This document shows, piece after piece, positions 24,301-36,102 of a stretch of DNA of 64,000 nucleotides. Below the pieces are notes generated by a model. The model did not search any database. It saw only the letters and a list, made by a program, of their open reading frames with translations, and had not been told where the DNA came from. The position numbers and the translations under genes were made by a program. Source of the stretch: Bromus sterilis (taxonomy: Eukaryota > Streptophyta > Magnoliopsida > Poales > Poaceae); the NCBI GenBank assembly GCA_950022295.1, contig OX465600.1, forward strand, positions 202,397,782-202,461,781, in the 5' to 3' direction. Positions within the stretch are counted from its first letter, which is position 1; each line of letters begins with the position of its first letter.

Positions 24301-25924
24301 AACTCTTGAGGATCAAATCATAGTTGCCCAAAGGCGTGCACGAGGTGTTCGCCGGATCAAGGAGAACATTGCTAGCGGAGTTGCTAAATGTTTCTCCATA
24401 GATAGCAAAGGAACGGTATTCTTTGAAAATCATTTGGTAGTACCTAAGAATAAGGAACTAAGGCAACTCATCCTCAAAGAAGCCCATGACACACCCCTCT
24501 CAATTCATCCCGGTAGCACGAAAATGTACCGAGATCTACGCCAGAGATTTTGGTGGACTAGGATGAAGAGAGACATTGCTCAATTTGTTGCCGAATGTGA
24601 TATTTGTCGTCGCATTAAGGCAGAACATCAAAGACCTGCTAGTACACTTCAACCTTTGTCTATTCCCGAGTGGAAATGGGACAAAGTAGGTATGGACTTC
24701 ATCACAGGCTTTCCAAGAACCCAGAAAGGAAACAATGCCATCTTCGTTGTCATAGATAGGCTTTCCAAAGTTCCTCACTTCCTTCCGGTTCGCGAGTCTA
24801 TAACTGCTAGTCAGTTAGCGGACTTGTACATCTCCAGAATTGTATCCCTTCATGGTGTTCCTTTGGAAATCAATTCTGATCGCGGTAGCCTTTTCACCTC
24901 TAGATTTTGGGGAAGCTTCCAACGTGCTTTGGGAACTCATCTCTCCTTTAGTACGGCTTTCCATCCTCAGTCTAGCGGTCAAGTCGAAAGGGTTAACCAA
25001 ATTCTTGAAGACATGCTCAGAGCTTGTGTTATCTCATTCGGAAAGAATTGGGAGAATTCTCTTCCATATGCCGAATTTGCTTATAACAATAGTTTTCAAT
25101 CTAGTCTGAACATGGCTCCTTTTGAACTCCTTTATGGACGACGATGTCGAACACCACTAAACTGGTCTGAAACCGGTGAAAGACAATTCTTTGGACCGGA
25201 CATGATCAAGGAAGCAGAAGAGCAAGTTCGCATTGTTCGTGATCAATTGAAAGCAGCCCAGTCTCGTCAGAAAAGCTACTATGATCGTCATCATAGGCAA
25301 GAAAGCTACAATCTGGATGAGAAGGCTTACCTTCGGGTTACTCCTCTGAAGGGAACCCAACGTTTCGGTATCAAAGGAAAGTTGGCCCCACGTTACATCG
25401 GACCTTTCCGCATTATTGCTAAACGTGGAGAAGTTGCCTACCAACTTGAACTACCTCCGCACCTTTCCCGAGTACACGATGTATTCCATGTATCCCAACT
25501 CAGGCGTTGCTTCAAGGACCCCATCCGCGATGTCGACCATGAAACGCTTGATCTCCAAGATGACCTTTCTTATCGAGAATACCCCGTTCGTATTCTTGAT
25601 TCCGCAGAGCGTGTCACTCGTCGTCAGAAGATTAGGTTTCTGAAAGTGCAATGGTCACACCACTCTGAAAGAGAAGCTACGTGGGAAAGAGAAGACCGTC
25701 TCCTTACCGAGTACCCCTCCTTCCTCCCGCAGACTTCTGAATCTCGGGACGAGATTCTTTTGAGTGGGGGCGAGTTGTCAGAACCCTCTGTTAGGTATGT
25801 GCTAGGGTTAGCTAGTGCCTTTGCATCATGTCAAAATTTCAAAAAGAAATCTTGGAAATCAAATTCAAAATCAAAATGGGAGAAGGAACACCCCCGAGAT
25901 GAATTAATTCAAAAGGCCAGATAA
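21369..25924 (+). pseudogene. gag-pol: A2 gag-pol, broken by a 19-bp deletion in RT
   Basis: Gag starts at the ATG at 21369. In the first frame (to 23582, 737 codons) the zinc knuckle is at residues 286-299, the protease motif DPGAS at 375 and RT YLDD at 686-689. Near 23577 about 19 bases present in A1 are missing, which shifts the frame. The second frame (23579-25924, 781 codons) has the RNase H aspartate (92), an integrase HHCC finger (~300-345), catalytic D373, D434 and E470 (DDE with 35 residues between the last two) and a chromodomain (~667-710). It reads past the polypurine tract and ends inside the 3' LTR. Apart from the deletion the protein looks complete. Confidence 0.92.
25739..25775 (+). 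other. A2 polypurine tract and adjoining hairpin
   Basis: A perfect stem GAATCTCG-GGA-CGAGATTC (25739-25757) is followed by TTGAGTGGGGGCGAGT up to the LTR start at 25776. The stem is inside the pol reading frame. Confidence 0.75.
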
Positions 25925-27729
25925 AAATCTTTTCCAAAAATTCATGTTAGAGTTTTGAAAAGTCTTATAAATGAGTATGATCACATATCAAGTGATGTGG
26001 GACCCCCCCCCCCCCCATGCTCATAGATTTTTCAAATTTTCAAACAGTACCTTGGAATTAAAGAAATACCCCTTTTTGATTTAAAATTCAAATCATTTGA
26101 ATTTTAAAAATGTTGAAAGTTTATGAGTGGCTAGTCTATATTATTATGAGGCCACATAAAAGTTTTCAGCATTTAATAAAATGGTTTGGTATTTTTATCA
26201 GAGCCAAAACAAATAAAACAGAAAGCAGAAAAAGAAAGAAAAAGAAAAAGGCTGAAAGCCACTTACCTGGCCCACCTGGCCCAGCAGAGGCGGCCCAGCC
26301 CAAAGGGGCAGGGTCGTCTTCTCCACAGGCCAGGCAGGCAGGCAGCTCGCCGCCGGCCGCGGCATGGCTGCCAGGCAGCTGCCTGGCTGCTCCCCGGCCG
26401 CCTTCTAGCGTCGTGGAGAACCCCCCCCCCCCCCCCCGTGCTCATCCACTTCTTCCCCCCCCCTGGAACCCTCTTCCTCCTCTCTCCCGTGCGAAACCCG
26501 CGAAGCAGCCGTGACCGAGCCGGTGCACCGACGAGCCCCAACGCGGCGACAGAAGTCCTCAAGCTCCTCCACCGTGTCCAATCGAACCAGCGTCGACGAC
26601 TTCGTCTTTCCCCCAGATCAATCGAAGCCCAGGAGCACTCCAAGTGACGCCAGCTTTAAGGAATCGCCGCCGGCCGCCGACGAGTCTAGCCTCAAATTCT
26701 TCCACGCCAAGCACTCCCCGGCCTCCCCGAGCCCTTCATCGCGATCAGGGTGAGCTTGCCGTTCTTTTGCCTCCATCCATGCAACCTCCCGTGCCCGTTT
26801 GCATGATTTCGACGAGGTCCGAGACCAAACGCCGCCGCTCGTCGTCGAGGACATGCACCAAAGCACTCGTTTGAACCCTGGATGGCTCCACTAGTTCCGC
26901 ACACACCCCAGCGTCGTTTCTATACTCTCGGTTTCCAAATCCGTGCACAAAATGAAGAACCCGACGAGTCCAGTGCCCGACTTCTGCCGCCGCTCGTCGC
27001 CGATGATGTTCCGGTGATCCCCGTGGCCCCCTGATGACACCACTCGATGCGGACGACCCCAAGGAGCAAGTCCATGCCCTCCAGGTCCCTCCCCGCGCCC
27101 TAGAACCCAACTCCGGCGAGTCTCCGGCAGGATTCCGGCGTCTCCCCGGCGAGCCACCATTAGCCCCCCCCTAATGACCCTTTTAAACCTAACCCAGTGG
27201 CTGACAAGTGGGGCCAGCCACAAATTAACCCCTCGGGTTAATTTTAAGCAGGGGATTAACCCCCACTGTGGATGACAGGTGGGGCCCCCTGTTAGTTTGA
27301 CTCGGGTCAACCCCCCCCTGACGCCAGCATGACACCACAGTGACGCAATAAAGGAATTTCCAGAGATTTTTTTGAATTAAAAGAATTCCAGAAAATCCAG
27401 AAAATACCCCAAACTTTGGAAACTCATAGAAAATTCATATTAACTCCAAATTGGACAAATAATATATGACAAATGATCAAGAGAAAATTATCTTTCCAAA
27501 TATGCAACTTTCAACTCTATTTGAGTTGAATTTAAAATGTGATCAGTAGCATTTGCTATTTGATTTAAATGGAATTAAATCAAATTCAATTCAAATATTT
27601 TTGCAACTTGAACCATGGCAACATGCTACATTTCACTTACACATCAGAGGCATATCATACACATTTGAAGATGATTCAAAATGATCAAACTATATCACAT
27701 ATAACTTGGTTAATGTTGAATTCAAATGT
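25776..27729 (+). repeat. A2 3' LTR, 3'-truncated (1954 bp)
   Basis: It starts TGTCAGAACCC and matches the 5' LTR up to about 17655, then includes the segment deleted from the 5' LTR. It ends abruptly at AAATGT (27729). Two long C runs (near 25998-26016 and 26426-26440) are much longer than in the 5' LTR. Confidence 0.88.
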
Positions 27730-28210
27730 ACGGGCAAGGATGGGGCATGCTACATATCACATATCATGCACCACGCACCCTACATTGGACCTAGGCCCCA
27801 TCCTTGCCCGTACATTTGAATTCAACATTAACCAAGTTATATGTGATATAGTTTGATCATTTTGAATCATCTTCAAATTTGTATGATATGCCTCTGATGT
27901 GTAAGTGAAATGTAGCATGTTGCCATGGTTCAAGTTGCAAAAATATTTGAATTGAATTTGATTTAATTCCATTTAAATCAAATAGCAAATGCTACTGATC
28001 ACATTTTAAATTCAACTCAAACAGAGTTGAAAGTTGCATATTTGGAAAGATAATTTTCTCCTGATCATTTTTCATATATTATTTGTCCAATTTGGAGTTA
28101 ATATGAATTTTCTATGAATTTCCAAAGTTTGGGGTATTTTCTAGATTTTCTAGAATTCTTTTAATTCAAATAATCTCTGGAAATTCATTTAAATGATTTA
28201 CTGCGTCAGG
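27340..28210. repeat. Long inverted repeat joining A2 and A1 LTRs
   Basis: The A2 3' LTR (plus) and the A1 5' LTR (minus) stop at the same LTR position and face each other. This gives arms of roughly 400 bases that are nearly complementary. The innermost 15-16 bases of each arm (27731-27746 and 27795-27810) are not LTR but a piece of pre-gag ORF sequence in inverted copies. The loop is 48 bases (27747-27794). Confidence 0.85.
27730..27811. other. 82-bp filler at the A2/A1 LTR junction
   Basis: The right part (about 27774-27810) matches the end of the pre-gag ORF (compare 20896-20932). The left part is a short inverted copy of it. The rest resembles scraps of nearby LTR sequence. It looks like repair or template-switch filler. 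Confidence 0.7.
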
Positions 28211-29774
28211 CTGACGTCAAGCTGGCGTCAGGGGGGGCTGACAAGGGGGTCCCACCTGTCATTGACTGGGTTAACTTAACCCGTGGGTTAAATTAATCCA
28301 GTGGCTTAATTAAGCCACTGGGCCCACTGGTCAGTGACCCAGGGGTCACTAATTAGGTGATTAACCGGGGGGATAAGGGCTGACTCACCGGCGGCTTGAC
28401 GCCGGCGACTGGACCACGGCGGCGCTGCACGGGGAGGACGATTCCGGCCACGGGAGGGGAAACGGAGGGCACCAACTTGCTCCTGGAGGTCTCCCGCGTC
28501 TTCTGGAGGCATCGGGGGTTCGCGGGGTGCTCGGAATCGACGACGGCGACGACTCCGGCGGCAACAGAACCACGGCGAAGTTGTAGACGACGCTACCGTG
28601 CACGGATCGGGCTGAATTCACTCGCGTTCGAAAGCTATCATGCTCAGGAGCCAAACGCACGCGCTGGCTGAGTCGAAGGGGCACAGGGGCGACCTCGAGC
28701 TCATCCATGGCGGCGAAGTGCCTCGGCATCCATGGCGGATCCGGCTAGAGCGAGTAAAGGAGGGGGAAAGGTGAGGGTTTTCGTTCGCAAGCTCACCCTG
28801 AAACTGTCTGGAGTGGTGGCTTGCTCGGGGAGGCGCTCGAGTTGCCGGAATTCGAACTCGATCCACGGGGGCCGGCGATGAAGACGATGAAGCTAGCGAG
28901 CTCGAGGAGGCGTCCGGCTCCGATTCCTTCTGCAGTTCGATGAAGACGACGACGGCGAAGCGATTGGACACCTTGGCTTGACTCCTTGACGTCGATGGCC
29001 ACGAGTTCTTGCGACGGCGAGCGGCGGCGCTCTCGGGTGGAGGAAGAAATCGGCGAAGGAGGAGGAAGGAGTCGCGCTGGAGGGGAGGAATGGATCAGGA
29101 CGGGAGAGAGGCGTCTCCAGGCGCGAGAAGGGGCCACGGGGAGGCCTGGAAGCTCTCGGCGGCGACGTGGCGTCCACGGCTGGCTCGGTGGCATTCCACC
29201 GAGCAGCTTGGAGGGCGGGGTGGGGAAGAAGACTCCCCTGCCCCTGGTGGGCCGGCTGGGCTGGGTGGGCCGTCTTCGCCTAGGCGCCAGGTAAGTCTTT
29301 TTCCTATTTTGTTTAATCTTTCCTTTCTGTTTTTCTGTAATTTGTTCTGTTTAGCTAAAATAAATAGCTAAACATTTTATTAAATGCTGAAAACTTTTAT
29401 GTGGCCTCATAATAATATAAACTAGCCACTCATAAGCTTTCAACATTTTTAAAATTCAAATGATTTGAATTTTAAATCAAAAAGGGGTATTTCTTTAATT
29501 CCAAGGTACTGTTTGAGTATTTGAAAAATCTATGAGCATGGGATGGGTCCCACATCACTTGATATGTGATCACACTCATTTATAAGACTTTTCAAAACTC
29601 TAACATGAATTTTTGGAAAAGATTTTTATCTGGCCTTTTGAATTAATTCATCTGGGGGGTGTTCCTTCTCCCATTTTGATTTTGAATTTGATTTCCAAGA
29701 TTTCTTTTTGAAATTTTGACATGATGCAAAGGCACTAGCTAACCCTAGCACATACCTAACAGAGGGTTTTGACC
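27812..29774 (-). repeat. A1 5' LTR, first half only (1963 bp)
   Basis: On the minus strand it starts GGTCAAAACCC (the usual TG end is altered) and matches the first half of the A1 3' LTR (8882-6920). The second half and the primer site are absent. The outer end is followed by the AAGCT target repeat. Confidence 0.88.
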
Positions 29775-29779
29775 AAGCT
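29775..29779. other. Target-site duplication AAGCT, right copy
   Basis: It matches 4770-4774 and marks the point where Copia sequence resumes. Confidence 0.9.
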
Positions 29780-31841
29780 TCATAATCCATGGAGCGTATG
29801 GCTTCAGAATGTGACGATTCTGAGCTGCATCCACAAGCGTCCTGAAGAAGAAGTCTGAGACATTAATTGGAGCCGACATGCAGAGGCTATATAGGATGTT
29901 CTTCATGATGCCCACGACTTCCGCAGCAGATGATTCATATCCCTTGATGGGGCAGAAGGACTTGGCCAAAATTCTGTATAAGGTGATGGGCAGATACTGA
30001 AGCTCTGAAACGAGGAACTGTGTTTGAGGTGGAGCTTCAGGAGCTTGCGGCTTCATCAGCATATTCATCAGGTCATCCCTAAGAAGTGGAGCACCATATG
30101 TGCTTGGAACTGAGGCTTCAGAAGGAGGAAGCTGAAGAATGTTCACAATCTCAGGTACTGAGGCAGTGTAATGTTGATGCTGAGTCATCCATTCAAGTTC
30201 CCATGTATTGATGTCTTTGGGGTCCCCTGAGACATATAATGTGGCATAGAATTGAAGCACAAGTTCTTCATTCCAGTGGATGCACTCGGAGCAGAACTGA
30301 AGCAGGTTGGCGTGACGCAAGTCCTGCAGCGCATTGTTGAAGCAAGGGATGGCCTCCATATCCAAATGAGGAATATGTTTATGAGGAAAAACCTTTTGAG
30401 CCATGAAGAGGACTGAGGCATAGTAATTTTTCTGAGTAGCCGTCCAGAACCTCAGGAGCTTGCTGGGTGGAGGTGAATGGTATGGATTCTGAATCCCAGC
30501 CTGAAAGAAGCTCATGGCGTTGAAGAAGGCATCCGTGTTGAATTTTGGACGAGCATCAGCTTCAAGATTTCTATAGAATGTCTTCTTCTGCTTCGGACAC
30601 AGAGAAATGGCTGAAGCAGGCTCCTGATGAGCTGGTGATGCAGTGGCAGAGGGTGGATGAGGTGGAGAAGTATGTTCTTCGGCATGGGACTCGGGCACAG
30701 CCTTTGGGGAAGTGGCAGTTACTGAGGGAGAGGAGACATGGCGATCCTCAGTGCGAGCAGGTGCAGCCTCAGTATCAACATTTGTGCTGTGCTCGGCTTC
30801 AGCTTCTGTTTCAGCGGCGGGGGGATCCGTCTTAGGATCAGCAGTTGTTGTCACTGCAGCATCAGTATCAGCAGCAGAAGTGGTGGGTGCACTTGTGGCT
30901 TCAGGTTCTTCAGCATCAGACGCTGAGGATGATGCACCAACTGATTCTTCAGACTGCCGAGAGGTATCAGGAAGCACCTCGGTCACGGTGGGGGAGTGAG
31001 GCTCTGGGGAAAATATTGTATGTGTGGGGGAGTTTGTCAGCCCATAGTCATCATCATGGACACGAGGAGATCCATGATCCATAATGTCTACGTCCATGTC
31101 TTCAACCTCAGTGATAATTGGTGGCGGTGGGCACTGAGGAGTTGTAACAATGGGTGTTGCTACAGTGGGTGGAGTGAAGACAATTAAGCTGCACTGAGGA
31201 TTTGGAGGTGGAGTTGAGGCAGCAGTGATGAGGACAGGGGTATCAGCGGCCTTTGATGCCGGAGGAGCTCAGGAGAGTGGGGTAGCATCAATGGGGTCCT
31301 CAACAGTGGGCTTCTTCGCGGCAGGTGGAGTTGAGGGTTGGGCCTCGGGCAGGCGCTTGAGGCTTTTGGCAGAGGTAGCAGGGGGTACTAAGGAAGCAGG
31401 TTGTCGAAGCTTCATCAATTTTGCCATCTGCTGAGACATCCGTTCCTTGGATTTGCCAATATAAGCACGGTTGGCGGCATACTCAGTATTGAGGCGTTGA
31501 ACTTAACATTGATGCTCGATATACTATTGAGGAGTAACAGCAGTGATAGGTTTCTTTTTGAAGTCACTGAGGACTTTCTTCAGTTTGGCCTTCAACTGTT
31601 TCTGAATATCACGTTGATGAATCTCATTGATGAGGAACTGTTGAACATAGAACTTGATGTCTTTAGGAATGTCCAAATCATCAAGAGGAGTGTCAGGCTT
31701 GACAGACCAAATTTCAATTTACTCCAAGATCTTTTTGAGATCAAGGAGAAGCGGGATTTCTGAGCCCGTTTCTTCAGCTTTACGTCTGGCTACAGCACGC
31801 ACATATTCAATCTTATCTGCTTTAGTGGTGACATGGCTGCA
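29775..31841 (-). pseudogene. Copia downstream ORF (ORF3), main part
   Basis: From the methionine at 31097 the frame is open to the Gypsy insertion (441 host codons). The first ~150 residues are an Ala/Pro/Glu/Thr-rich low-complexity region, followed by a compact Phe/Trp/Tyr-rich domain (about residues 185-440) of the type databases call plant transposon protein. The same frame extends upstream to ~31841 with four in-frame stops: TGA at 31271, TAA at 31505, TAG at 31526 and TAA at 31721 (first bases). It contains a Lys-rich, probably helical segment. It is separated from its C-terminal part (4143-4769) by A1/A2. Function is unknown. The position between pol and the 3' LTR is that of env-like ORFs, but no membrane segment is visible. 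Confidence 0.75.
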
Positions 31842-33729
31842 GCATGCATACTAAGCAGGGGCTGAGCAACGAGCAATAGTAACATAGCAGTACATGGTTT
31901 TTTGGGAAGGGACATGGCTGTATCGGTTTGAAAGAGGCTGTAAGCATGTTGTAGGATCAAACATCGAACCTAACCTATACTAGCATGCAAACCGCTGGTT
32001 GAAATAGAATGGATCATAAGTAATGTATAGTCCTTGCCTGTTGATAAGTCGGGTTCCGAAGGTGTAGTGGATCGCAAGCTCGCATCGTCTCCGAAGGTAT
32101 CCGCGGGAGCACTCAAGAAGGTAAACACTGGAAAGCAATCAACGAGCAAGCATCTATTACTACGAGGAAAACACGAGCAAGCATCAACAAGAAGGCAACA
32201 CGATACATCGCACCTATCGTAGAGAGCGGTTACTAACTGGTTAAGTGGAGTACTCGTCACACACGACGATACCGCACATTTAGAAGGTTCAAGTTGTTTA
32301 GCTACAGGTGATCAACAAAGTTTGTTAACATGGCATCTCACTCAAGCACAGAAAAGCACACAAACATTTCAACAGGTGAAGCACAAAGTAAACTATTTAT
32401 GCTAGTCAATTTAAGTGAGGCACAACCTAAACATGGCATAACACTAAGTACCCCACGACAATTAAAGGATTTGGTATTGTTCTTCCCTAAACCATATTTT
32501 AGGTTGGTTAACAACAGAAAACAATAGCATAAACAACAGGTACACGAAAAACTAATCAAGTTACATATAAAGAACACCCCAAACGGAGTTACGGTTAAAA
32601 AGATATAAGCAAAACAAGTTACGGGCACAATCTGCCAACATCACGAAGCACACTTTAGAGCTATGCATAAACAGGATAATCAATGCAAACATGCTCGCAA
32701 ATGATATGAAACTAAAGTACACATGACAGGGAAGGCATGGCAAAAAGAATCATGCAAATAGGCATCATAGATCAAAAGATATTAAGCATGCAACATGGCA
32801 TCGGAACGTTACAGTCTTAGAGAAAAACAGAGGTGGTTGTCAAAAACAGCAGCATAGCAACTTTGGATATGAATAACTATATGACCAGCAAGCATATCAT
32901 GGCAATGCAATACATATAATGGAAGTAGACATGATTCTTAACAATATGCAATTGGAATCACTCAATTCCGATAAACGGTCGTGACACACTCGTCGACCGA
33001 AGTTGCAACAAAATAACAGTTTTCAGCACAGCGGCACATTAACATCAGGATCACCACTTTGGAGCAAGATTTAATATAGCTAAAGCACCCAAACATGACA
33101 AGTTAAAGCATGTAAATGAAGTAAACATGATGCTTAACACATAGGAAAAAGAATCAATGCAATAGGCCTCATGGATTTGACACAAGCATCACCCAAAGTT
33201 TGAACAAAATAACATCAGCAGCACTTGACAGAATTTAGCAACAGTTAACAGTCTGGTGCCTACTTCTACACAGATTTGCACCATCAATATGACCTCAAAA
33301 TAAATAACTTCCTAAAGATGAACTCTAGAGCACACAAAGCACGACCAAACAAAAAAAGAATCACTTCGTTCCGACCTACGAGTCAACGGGAAATCGCATT
33401 ACAAAACGGGATCAGCAGCAATTTAATTCCAGGACTTAGCCAAAAAAATCACAGGGTTAGTTCACAGAAAAAAAAGGGCCTCACCCATCTTGGGCTCGGC
33501 CCAATTGCGGTTGGGCTGGATCTGGTGGCTGTTGGGAGGCCGGCTGGCTGGGCCCAGGCGGTGGGCTGCGGTGGGCCGGCCCACTTGGGCGGTCCAGGCG
33601 TTGGAGAGGAGGCAGCCGTCCCCGCTGGGATGCGCTACGGCGGCGCCATCACGGTTGGCTTGCCGGCCACCGGCGAGGGGAGGCGGCGCTCGTGGCGGCT
33701 GCAGGGGGCCTGGCGCGGCGGCGGCGGCC
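31842..33729 (-). repeat. Family B LTR fragment, copy 1
   Basis: This stretch matches 40545-42430 closely and in the same orientation. The left end joins Copia sequence without LTR ends or a target repeat. The right end is cut by the C LTR at 33730. The GC-rich part near 33500-33729 gives long ORFs without recognisable domains. No coding function is seen. Confidence 0.8.
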
Positions 33730-34354
33730 TGTAGCGACCCAATTCACACAGAATTGAAGTCTTTGTGCTCAAGTGCCAGTCCCTGGATCGAACTCGCTGG
33801 CACACACAGTATCATAGATGTATATCAAAGTACAAGTGCATCATTATTACAACTTATGATCCAGAGTAAAATAAATAACAAGTTGCATAGCTCAAGGCTA
33901 GCTTATTCAATATAAATATAGCGGAAGCAAAAGCAAGTAACGTGGAGTCCCATCAACAGCCACATGCGAACATGCTGAGTGTAGACTCGCAACCCCTAAA
34001 CGCACCTTACTGGTCGTCTGAAAAACCTGCAACACCGAAGGTTACAACCCGACAACGGGTCAGTACATCTGATTTGTACGGCAAGTGACACGGAAAAGTT
34101 TATATAAAGTACCTACAACTACATGCAAGGTAAGTCAAAGGAAGGCTTATGGTTTTGTTTTGCAGAAAGCCAATTTTCTCCTGAACTAAACTAGTCAAAA
34201 TTTTAAGTTGAACTTACTACTTAAGAACGAACTGGGCACACCAGTTCCAACACCACACCCTTTATTTAATCTTGCCCACTCAAATTATTATGGTGATTCA
34301 TATGTCAAGATCCTCCAGTAACAGTAATGTCTAGTAGCTCAAGGATGTCCATAA

Positions 34355-34396
34355 CCTGGGACACGGCTAATCAAGATTAATTTTTACTCTGCAGAG
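34355..34396 (-). promoter_or_regulatory. Palindrome module in the C LTR
   Basis: The last palindrome is CTCTGCAGAG (34387-34396), a changed but still perfect version of the A and B palindromes. The first stem (CCTGG-GA-CACGG, 34355-34366) is disrupted relative to B and C'. Confidence 0.5.
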
Positions 34397-36094
34397 ATTA
34401 GTACACTTTCCCCGCTAGACTCAACCCGAAGATTGAGACGAAGTCTTTCAGAAGAGGTCACCTACACCCAACGGCAAGCCGGTACCACCTATCACACCTA
34501 CATCTGCTAGCTTTGCACGGGAGAGGCTTCCTACATCATACTCAACTAAGCCAGAGCCCATATGGCCAGCGGCTGTACATGGAAGCTCCTAGTCACCAAG
34601 TATGTCTGATCTTTTTGAGCCTGGACGGCGCCCACTTACGTTCAGAGGGTAGCACCATGACGTACTGTCAACCACCAAACCAACCATTAGGGGTACAACC
34701 TGGTCTCGCCCTTAGATAAGGCACGAGCCCCCAGGAAGCACTCCCTGCCCGTCCAGAAGTGATTTCTATTTATGATAAAGTTGCTACACAAATTATTAAA
34801 ATAGCTCACATGCACTCCATGAATTTACACAACCCAAACCACGTCTACAAAGCATAGCAATAAAGCAACAACACGGCTAGGTTGATCTACGGTAGACAGT
34901 CAAGGCATGTGGCTATCCTAACTGGTTTTGCAGCAACAATAAAATAAACTAGCTATCATGCAATAGGGTGATATTACTTAACATAATTCATATATAAAAT
35001 ATAGGTATGAGTATGGTCAAAGCATCACTTTCCTTCTTGCTGGTCCTGACGGTCACAATCCTCACAATACGAGGCGACACACTCCGGACAATCTATACGA
35101 GCAAACATAGCACCAATCAATCATATGTTCAATACAAATATGCCCAAACAGTAATAAACATTCAAAGAACAGTAGCAAAACTTTCCTAACAGTAGCTAAA
35201 CTTAAATTACTTGTCAAAATAAAACCAACACAAAAAGAAACGGCGCAAACGGGCGCACCGGTAAAAAGTTACGGCTGCCGGAAGTTCAAATTTGGATCAG
35301 CTTGGGATTCAAATTTGAAAACTTCAAACTTCTGTAACACTTGGTCAACTGCTAGGAAATTTCTACACGGTCGCAACGCAACTTGAATCGCCCAATTCTG
35401 AGTTACGGTTAAAAAGTACTCGCAAAAACGGTATCGGGGTGACACCAGGGGGTACCGGGGTCCTCTACTGTAAAAAAGGACCCGGACGTAAATAAAAAAT
35501 TTCTGAAAAACGCGATCAGGTCCTCAGGCGGTTTGGATCCAAATCTGGATTTTTTTTTGAAAACAAATCTAACTTTTTTTTCCTAGTCTTCTCTTCTCCA
35601 CGCACGGGAACCAGGCCATGGCCATGGCTCGGTTGCCTCGGCCAAGGTCGGCCGGCTCACAACGGCCGTGGCCGGCGGCCAGGAGGCGGCGGCGGCGCTC
35701 GGAGGCGGAGGGGCGCGCGGGCGGCGGCGCTCGGAGGCGGGGCGGGCGGCGGCGGCACGTGGCGCGCAGGACGGCGGCGAGCTCGGCCGGCCGGCTCGCT
35801 CCGGCGAGCGGCGGCCCAGCGGCGGCGAGCAAGGCGGTGGGGTCGGACGCGGCGCGGCTAGGGCGTGGGGACGGCGCTAGGGCACGGGGACGGCGGCTAC
35901 ACGGCGGGCTCACCTCGAAACGGCGTCAAAAACGAACTCCGGCGAACTTTCGCGGTGGTCCGGCGAACTCCGGCGAGATTCCGGCGAAACTCTGGCGATG
36001 ACGTCGTCGATGATGTCGGCGCGGCGGGTCCCGCGGATTAGATTAGGGCTAACCTAAAAACACTAAAAGAAAATAATCTAGCCCTAAACGGGGC

Positions 36095-36102
36095 TATTTA
36101 TA
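36095..36102 (-). promoter_or_regulatory. TATA box of the C LTR
   Basis: The minus strand reads TATAAATA in GGCTGTCTATAAATAGCC-type context, about 550 bases after the LTR start. Confidence 0.6.

Larger units (their letters stand above)
16451..27729 (+). mobile_element. Gypsy chromovirus A2 (Tekay/Del-like)
   Basis: A2 reads on the plus strand: 5' LTR (16451-19830), primer site, pre-gag ORF, gag-pol, polypurine tract, and a truncated 3' LTR (25776-27729). The two LTR copies differ at only a few positions where both are present, which suggests a young insertion. The 5' LTR lacks about 0.7 kb near 17656 that the 3' LTR keeps, and the 3' LTR lacks its last ~2.1 kb. The left flank is GGTAG (16446-16450) with no partner seen on the right. 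Confidence 0.9.
4775..29774 (-). mobile_element. Gypsy chromovirus A1 (Tekay/Del-like) with A2 nested in it
   Basis: A1 reads on the minus strand: partial 5' LTR (29774-27812), truncated internal region (16450-8883) and complete 3' LTR (8882-4775). The segment between the 5' LTR fragment and the internal region, with the primer site and the start of the pre-gag ORF, is missing. Its place is taken by the opposite-strand relative A2 (16451-27729). Both outer ends carry AAGCT. The chromodomain-type pol C-terminus, tRNA-Met primer site in A2 and pol order RT-RNaseH-INT place the family among chromoviruses. The element is broken by stops, a frameshift, a duplication and the A2 complex. Confidence 0.85.

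Noticed and set aside
29775..31841. Envelope glycoprotein call for ORF3
   Set aside because: The position fits env-like ORFs, but I see no signal peptide, transmembrane segment or fusion motif.
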